Both the position numbers and the translations under genes were made by a program. A stretch of 64,000 nt of DNA, taken from positions 248,001-312,000 of the forward strand of contig CAWJEE010000019.1 in assembly GCA_963841815.1 (NCBI GenBank), written 5' to 3'. Positions 59,290-64,000 of this stretch are shown piece by piece. Source of the stretch: JAOUJD01 sp963841815 (GTDB taxonomy: Bacteria; Pseudomonadota; Gammaproteobacteria; Burkholderiales; Burkholderiaceae_F). The notes under the pieces are model-generated. The model made no database searches. It saw nothing but the letters and a program-made list of their open reading frames with translations, and had not been told where the DNA came from. Every line of letters begins with the position of its first letter. The stretch's first letter is position 1.

Positions 59290-60542
59290 GTGCGCCCTCC
59301 CCGCATCAGGATGCGATTCTCTTTGTCTACCCTGAGCAGGATCGCGATCGCGGTCAGCGTCGACAGCAACGCCGAGCCGCCGTAGCTCATCAATGGCAGC
59401 GTCAGGCCTTTCGTGGGCAGCAGGCCGGTGGCCACGCCGATGTTGATGAACGCCTGCACGCCGATCCACAGGCCGACGCCCTGCGCCACGAGGCCAGCGA
59501 ACGTGCGTTCCAGCGCGATCGCCTGTCGCCCGATCTCGAACGCCCGCTTCACCATCCAGTAGAAAAGCACGACGACGGTCAGCACGCCGACGAGGCCGAG
59601 TTCCTCGCCGAGCACCGCCAGGATGAAATCGGTGTGCGCTTCGGGCAGGTAGTGCAGCTTCTCGACGCTGCCGCCCAGGCCGACGCCGAACCACTCGCCG
59701 CGGCCGAAGGCAATCAGCGAGTGGGACAGCTGGTAAGCCTTGCCCAGCGCGTTGCCCTCCGACCATGGATCGAGGTACGCGAAGATCCGCTCGCGCCGCC
59801 ACGGCGACAGCCAGATCACCAACGTGAACGCGCCGGCCAGCACGACCGTGATGCCGGCGAACAACTTGCCGTTGACGCCGCCGAGGAACAGGATGCCCAT
59901 CGCGATGGCGACGATCACGCCGAAGGCACCGAGGTCGGGCTGGAGCAGCAGCAGCGCGCCGATCATCGCCATCACGACGGCCATCGGCAGGAAGCCCTTG
60001 CCGAAGTGCTGCATGTAGTCCTGCTTGCGGACCGTGAAGTTCGCCGCGTACAGGACGCAGGCGACCTTCATCAGTTCGGATGGCTGCAGGTTCAGGAAGC
60101 CGAGCGGTACCCAGCGACGCGCTCCGTTGACGCCCTTGCCCACGCCCGGGATCAGCACCAGCACCAGCAGCACCATCGTTCCCGCGAAGATCCATGGCGC
60201 CAGGCGCTGCCAGGTGGCCATCGGCACCTGGAACGCGATCGCCGCCGCGCAGAATGCGATGCCGAGCGAGAGCACGTGGCGCGCGACGAAGTGCGTCGGC
60301 GCGACGTTGTAGCGGGGCGAGTCGGCGAGCGCGATCGACGCCGAGTACACCATCACCGTGCCGAGCATGATCAGCGCCAGCACGACGCCGACGAGCGCCC
60401 GGTCCACGCCGGGCAGCGAGGTGCGCGAGGCCGCAGCGCTCCCGCCCGTGCCGAGACCGGCGAACGCCATCATCGACCCGGCCGGATCGAATTCGCGCCG
60501 TCGCCCGCCGCGGCGGAACCAGTCGGTGAACGGCTTCAGCAC
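59286..60542 (-). CDS. ftsW: SEDS peptidoglycan polymerase FtsW
   Basis: A 418-residue, ten-helix SEDS protein that polymerises septal glycan with FtsI. DRALVGVVLALIMLGTVMVY, GVGKGVNGARRWVPLGFLNL and QPSELMKVACVLYAANF, the catalytic-region PEAHTDFILAVLGEELGLVG and LTLPLMSYGGSALLS. The GTG at 60542 overlaps murD by seven bases. A cytosolic lead of about 45 residues precedes the first helix. The frame is intact. Confidence 0.95.
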   Translation of the reverse strand: MLKPFTDWFRRGGRRREFDPAGSMMAFAGLGTGGSAAASRTSLPGVDRALVGVVLALIMLGTVMVYSASIALADSPRYNVAPTHFVARHVLSLGIAFCAAAIAFQVPMATWQRLAPWIFAGTMVLLVLVLIPGVGKGVNGARRWVPLGFLNLQPSELMKVACVLYAANFTVRKQDYMQHFGKGFLPMAVVMAMIGALLLLQPDLGAFGVIVAIAMGILFLGGVNGKLFAGITVVLAGAFTLVIWLSPWRRERIFAYLDPWSEGNALGKAYQLSHSLIAFGRGEWFGVGLGGSVEKLHYLPEAHTDFILAVLGEELGLVGVLTVVVLFYWMVKRAFEIGRQAIALERTFAGLVAQGVGLWIGVQAFINIGVATGLLPTKGLTLPLMSYGGSALLSTLTAIAILLRVDKENRILMRGGRT

Positions 60543-62085
60543 GGCTGGCCGACCTCCGCGGCGAGTTCCCGCACCGCATCGGCAAACACTTCCGAGCGGT
60601 GCACGTAGTTGCGGAACATGTCGAGGCTGGCGCAGGCAGGCGACAGGAGGACCGCGTCGCCTGCGCGCGCTTCGGCCGCTGCGGTCTCGACGGCCTCGGG
60701 CAGCGTGTCGGCGGTGTGCAGGGTCACGCCCCGGGCACCTCGCTCGAGCACCGCGCGGATCGCCGGCGCATCGCGCCCGATCAGGACGACCGCCCGCGCG
60801 TGGCGAACGACCGGGTCGACGAGGGGACCGAAGTCCTGCCCCTTGCCTTCGCCCCCGAGGATCACGACGAGCTTGCGTCCCTCGCCTCCGAGTCCGTCCA
60901 GGGCCGCCACGGTGGCGCCCACGTTGGTGCCCTTGCTGTCGTCGACGTACTCGACGCCGCGAATGGTCGCGATCGGTTCCACCCGATGCGGTTCGCCGCG
61001 GTAGGAACGCAGCGCGTGCAGCAGCGGCCCGAGCGGGCAGCCGACGGCGCGTGCGAGTGCGACCGCCGCCAGCGCGTTGGCCGCGTTGTGCCGGCCGCGG
61101 ATCTGCAGCGCGTCGGTCGGCATCAACCGGTGCAGATGAATCTCGGGAGGCGGCGCCGGCACGTCCGGATCCGTTCTGCGACGCCGGCGCGGCAGGCTCA
61201 GGTCCTCGGCCCACGCGAGCCAGGTGATGCCGTTGTCGAGCAGCAGGCCGTACGAGTTCCCGCCGGACGGCGCGTCGGTGCCGAACGTCACGATCTCCGC
61301 GCTCTTGCGTGCCATCGCCATCACGCGCTCGTCGCCGCGGTTCAGCACCTGGACCGTCTTCGCCGAGAAGATGCGTGCCTTGGCCGCGCCGTACGCGTCC
61401 ATGGTGCCGTGCCAGTCGAGGTGGTCCTGCGTGACGTTGAGCACGGCTGCGGCGTCGCACTCGAGCGAACGCGTGGTGGCAAGCTGGAAGCTCGACAGCT
61501 CGAGCACCCAGGCCTCGGGCAGGTTGTCGCCGGCCAGCGCGTCGCGCAGCACGTCGAGCACGGCCGGGGCGATGTTGCCGGCGACCGCCACCTTCATCCC
61601 GGAGCGTTCGAGCAGCAGCCCGGCGAGCCGGGTGGTCGTGGTCTTGCCGTTGGTGCCGGTGATGCCGACGACCTTCGGCGCGTAACCGCGCTCGGCCTTC
61701 AGGCGGGCCAGCGCGCGCGCGAAGAGCTCGATCTCGCCGACGACCTCGACCTTGCCCGCCTTCGCCTGCTTCAGCAGCGCGGCGACGTCGGGAAGCGTCG
61801 GCGCCAGGCCGGGGCTGATCGCCACCAGTTCGACGCCGTCGAGCAGCTCCTGCGAGAAGGGACCGCCGATGAACTCGGCCGACGGGCAGTCCGCCGCGAG
61901 CGACGCGCGCTGCGGCGGCTCCGCGCGCGTGTCGGCCACGCGCAGGTCGAAGCCCTCGACGGCCAGCCAGCGCGCCATCGCGAGGCCGCTGTCGCCGAGT
62001 CCGAGTACGAGCGCGCGGGGGCGGCAGCCTCCGCGCCATGCGCTGCGGCGCGAGCTTGCTCGGGACGGCCCGTCGCGGCGCTCAT
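60536..62085 (-). CDS. murD: UDP-MurNAc-L-Ala-D-glutamate ligase (one frameshift near the N-terminus)
   Basis: Adds D-Glu. An inferred 516 residues: GLGDSGLAMARWLAVEGFDL, P-loop GITGTNGKTTTTRLAGLL, ELSSFQLATTRSLECDAAAV, NVTQDHLDWHGTMDAYGAAK, and YVDDSKGTNVGATVAALDGL. Longer than E. coli MurD through an insertion near WAEDLSLPRRRRR. The ATG at 62085 overlaps the mraY stop (ATGA); the frame breaks in GGGGG 62017-62021, where one missing base separates GAEAAAP from RALVLGLGDSG. Confidence 0.94.
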
Positions 62086-63236
62086 CGGAGCTTCAGCGTG
62101 GAGAGACCGACCAGCACCAGCATCATGCTGATGATCCAGAACCTGACGACGACCTGCGTCTCCTTCCAGCCGGACAGCTCGAAGTGGTGGTGCAGCGGCG
62201 CCATCCGGAAGATGCGCTTGCCCTTGGTCCACTTGAAGTAGCTGACCTGGAGCATCACGGACACCGTCTCCATCACGAAGACGCCGCCCATGATGAACAG
62301 AACGATCTCCTGCCGCGTGATGACCGCGATCGTTCCGAGCGCGCCGCCGAGCGCCAGGGCGCCGACGTCGCCCATGAACACTTCCGCCGGATAGGCGTTG
62401 AACCAAAGGAATCCGAGGCCGGCGCCGGCGATCGCACCGCAGATGATCACGAGCTCGCCGGCGCCCGGGATGTAAGGGAACAGCAGGTATTTCGCGAAGT
62501 CCGCCCGGCCGATCACGTAGGCAAACACGCCGAGCGCCGCGCCGATCATCACGGTGGGCATGATCGCGAGTCCGTCGAGGCCGTCGGTGAGGTTCACGGC
62601 ATTGCTCGTTCCGACGATCACGAAGTAAGACAGCAGCACGAAGCCGAACACGCCGAGCGGATAGGCGACGTTCTTGAAGAAGGGCACGATCAGGTCGGAG
62701 CGCGGCGGCAGGTCGATGTAGAAGCCGCTGGTGAACCACTGCCCCATCAGCACCCAGATCTTGTCGGTCGAGGGCGCGGCGATCGCGAACGCGAGATAGA
62801 AGGAAGCGGACAGGCCGATCACCGACTGCCAGAAATACTTCTCCCGCGCGCTCATGCCTTTCGGGTTGCGATGGACGACCTTGCGGTAGTCGTCGACCCA
62901 GCCGATCCAGCCGAAACCGACCGTTACGATCAGCGTCACCCACACGAAACGGTTGGAGAGGTCGGCCCACAGCAGCGTGGTCACGCCGATCGAGATCAGG
63001 ATCAGCGCGCCTCCCATCGTCGGCGTGCCGCTCTTCACGAGGTGCGACTGCGGTCCGTCGCTGCGCACTGCCTGGCCGATCTTCAGCGCCGTCAGCCGCC
63101 GGATGACCCACGGTCCCGCGGCCAGGCCGATCAGCAGCGCCGTGGCAGCGGCGAGCACCGCGCGCAACGTCAGGTACGAGAAGACGTTGAACGCGCGGAT
63201 GTCCTGCGCCAGCCATTCGAACAACTCGAGCAACAC
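62082..63236 (-). CDS. mraY: Phospho-MurNAc-pentapeptide transferase
   Basis: A 384-residue, ten-helix enzyme that makes lipid I from undecaprenyl phosphate. GTPTMGGALILISIGVTTLL, WVDDYRKVVHRNPKGMSARE, NAVNLTDGLDGLAIMPTVMI and the HHH motif in MAPLHHHFELSGW are all present. GTG start at 63236, directly adjoining the murF stop. The frame is intact. Confidence 0.97.
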   Translation of the reverse strand: MLLELFEWLAQDIRAFNVFSYLTLRAVLAAATALLIGLAAGPWVIRRLTALKIGQAVRSDGPQSHLVKSGTPTMGGALILISIGVTTLLWADLSNRFVWVTLIVTVGFGWIGWVDDYRKVVHRNPKGMSAREKYFWQSVIGLSASFYLAFAIAAPSTDKIWVLMGQWFTSGFYIDLPPRSDLIVPFFKNVAYPLGVFGFVLLSYFVIVGTSNAVNLTDGLDGLAIMPTVMIGAALGVFAYVIGRADFAKYLLFPYIPGAGELVIICGAIAGAGLGFLWFNAYPAEVFMGDVGALALGGALGTIAVITRQEIVLFIMGGVFVMETVSVMLQVSYFKWTKGKRIFRMAPLHHHFELSGWKETQVVVRFWIISMMLVLVGLSTLKLR

Positions 63237-64000
63237 TTAGTGCACCCCTTCCGGCTGCGTGGCGGCCAGCGCCTGCACGACGCGCTCCATCCGCATGAAC
63301 CGCGATCCCTTGACCAGCACCGTGACCGACGGACCGAGCCGCGGCCGCAGCGCCGCCAGCACGGAGTCGACGTCGGCGCAGTGCACGGCGCCCTCGCCGA
63401 ATGCGTCGACGGCATCTCTCGCCATCGGGCCGAGCGCGATCAGTCCGTCGATGCCGCGCTCGCGCGCATGGGCACCGACCTCGCGGTGGAACTCCGGACC
63501 GCGCTCGCCGACTTCGCCCATGTCGCCCAGCACCAGCACACGCTCGCCCTCGAAGCTCGCCAGCAGTTCGATGGCGGCGCGCACGGAATCGGGGTTCGCG
63601 TTGTAGGTGTCGTCGATCAGCAGACCGCCCTCGCTCGTGCCGAGGCGCACCCCGCGTCCGGCGACCGGCCGGAACACGCGCAGTCCTTCCGCGATCGATC
63701 CGGCGTCGATGCCGGCGCCGATTGCACACGCTGCGGCGGCCAGCGCGTTGCGCACGTTGTGCACGCCGGTCACGGCCAGGTCGACGTCGACCAGCCCGAG
63801 CGGCGTCGCCATCGAGACGCGCGCGCCCTCCGCGCGCAGCGTGTAGGTCGCCGTGACGACCGCGTCGGCTTCGATCGCGAAGTCGACGACGCGCCGGGTC
63901 CCTGCGATCTGCCTCCAGATCGGCGTGCAGGCGTCGTCGGCCGGGAACACGGCCACGCCGTCCTCGGAGAGCGGCAGCGCGGCGATGACCTCGCCGTTCT
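63237..64000 (-). CDS. murF: UDP-MurNAc-tripeptide-D-Ala-D-Ala ligase MurF, C-terminal part (cut by window edge)
   Basis: The frame runs off the right edge, so the N-terminal half with the P-loop is missing. The visible 253 residues include NGEVIAALPLSEDGVAVFP, GVHNVRNALAAAACAIGAGI, the family motif LIDDTYNANPDSVRAAIELL, VLVLGDMGEVGERGPEFHRE and VLVKGSRFMRMERVVQAL. It ends at TAA, 63237-63239. First dcw gene in the window. Confidence 0.95.
   Translation of the reverse strand, partial: NGEVIAALPLSEDGVAVFPADDACTPIWRQIAGTRRVVDFAIEADAVVTATYTLRAEGARVSMATPLGLVDVDLAVTGVHNVRNALAAAACAIGAGIDAGSIAEGLRVFRPVAGRGVRLGTSEGGLLIDDTYNANPDSVRAAIELLASFEGERVLVLGDMGEVGERGPEFHREVGAHARERGIDGLIALGPMARDAVDAFGEGAVHCADVDSVLAALRPRLGPSVTVLVKGSRFMRMERVVQALAATQPEGVH

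Noticed and set aside
59286..62039. A 917-codon minus-strand frame covering ftsW and murD
   Set aside because: Only the last 418 codons (FtsW) are real; the rest is an out-of-frame reading of murD.
61771..63729. A 652-codon minus-strand frame across murD, mraY and murF
   Set aside because: Arg-rich, out-of-frame reading of the three Mur genes; only about the first 25 codons of murD near 62085 lie in this frame.

Overview
The window is an ordinary core-chromosome segment of a high-GC betaproteobacterium, most like Burkholderiales and relatives. The gene order supports this: aroQ-accB-accC-prmA, pilB-pilC-pilD-coaE-zapD-yacG beside a Nudix/thiamine-phosphate-synthase-like fusion gene, and a division and cell wall (dcw) cluster followed by lpxC, an M23 peptidase and secA. 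Alanine/lysine-rich histone H1-like proteins are also typical of the group. I see no rRNA, insertion sequence, prophage, CRISPR array, toxin-antitoxin pair or defence island, and no convincing new multigene system.

Layout. 1-8.8 kb (minus): mgtE (cut by the edge), mtgA, aroE and a TonB-like gene, then a tightly coupled run read mpl > yqiA > fabG-like > ybaK-like > marC > RNase II family. 8.9-15.6 kb (plus): a nucleotidyltransferase-like unknown, a TlpA-like thioredoxin, aroQ, accB, accC, prmA, a DUF3426 zinc-ribbon membrane protein and a PfkB-family kinase. 15.6-22 kb (minus): yggT, two histone H1-like genes, a candidate small RNA and nrdA-nrdB behind a promoter with two NrdR-box-like sites. 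22-28.3 kb: ampD, pilR, pilS, a PP0621-like peptide and a CcsA/YpjD protein (minus), then ffh (plus). 28.3-34.5 kb: a lytic transglycosylase and proS (minus), rppH (plus), and proB, obgE, rpmA, rplU (minus). 34.5-42.7 kb (plus): ispB, tRNA-Pro(CGG), a CorC/HlyC-like protein, pilB, pilC, pilD, coaE, zapD, yacG. 42.7-49.9 kb (minus): Nudix-TPS, a DUF815 ATPase, argJ, secA and an M23 peptidase. 50-52.3 kb: DciA-like (plus), lpxC (minus), DUF2189 (plus). 52.5-64 kb (minus): ftsZ, ftsA, ftsQ, ddlB, murC, murG, ftsW, murD, mraY and murF (cut by the edge).

Function. Much of the window serves the envelope. murF to ddlB make and flip lipid II, mtgA polymerises it, mpl, ampD and the lytic transglycosylase recycle or cut it, ftsQ/A/Z/W and zapD place and run the divisome, and lpxC commits to lipid A. 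secA, ffh and tonB handle export and energy transduction. Type IV pilus genes occur as pilS-pilR and as pilB-pilC-pilD. The rest is central metabolism, translation and RNA turnover.

A major caveat is that about 20 essential genes carry single-base frameshifts. Most are explained by one extra G or C in a short G/C run, or one missing in a longer run. One base change at 42730-42732 restores proper ends to two convergent genes at once, which points to sequence or assembly error rather than gene decay. The frameshifts lie almost entirely in 18.4-21.7, 32-45 and 45-62 kb; the first 18 kb looks clean. Coordinates of affected genes are given as the full inferred span.
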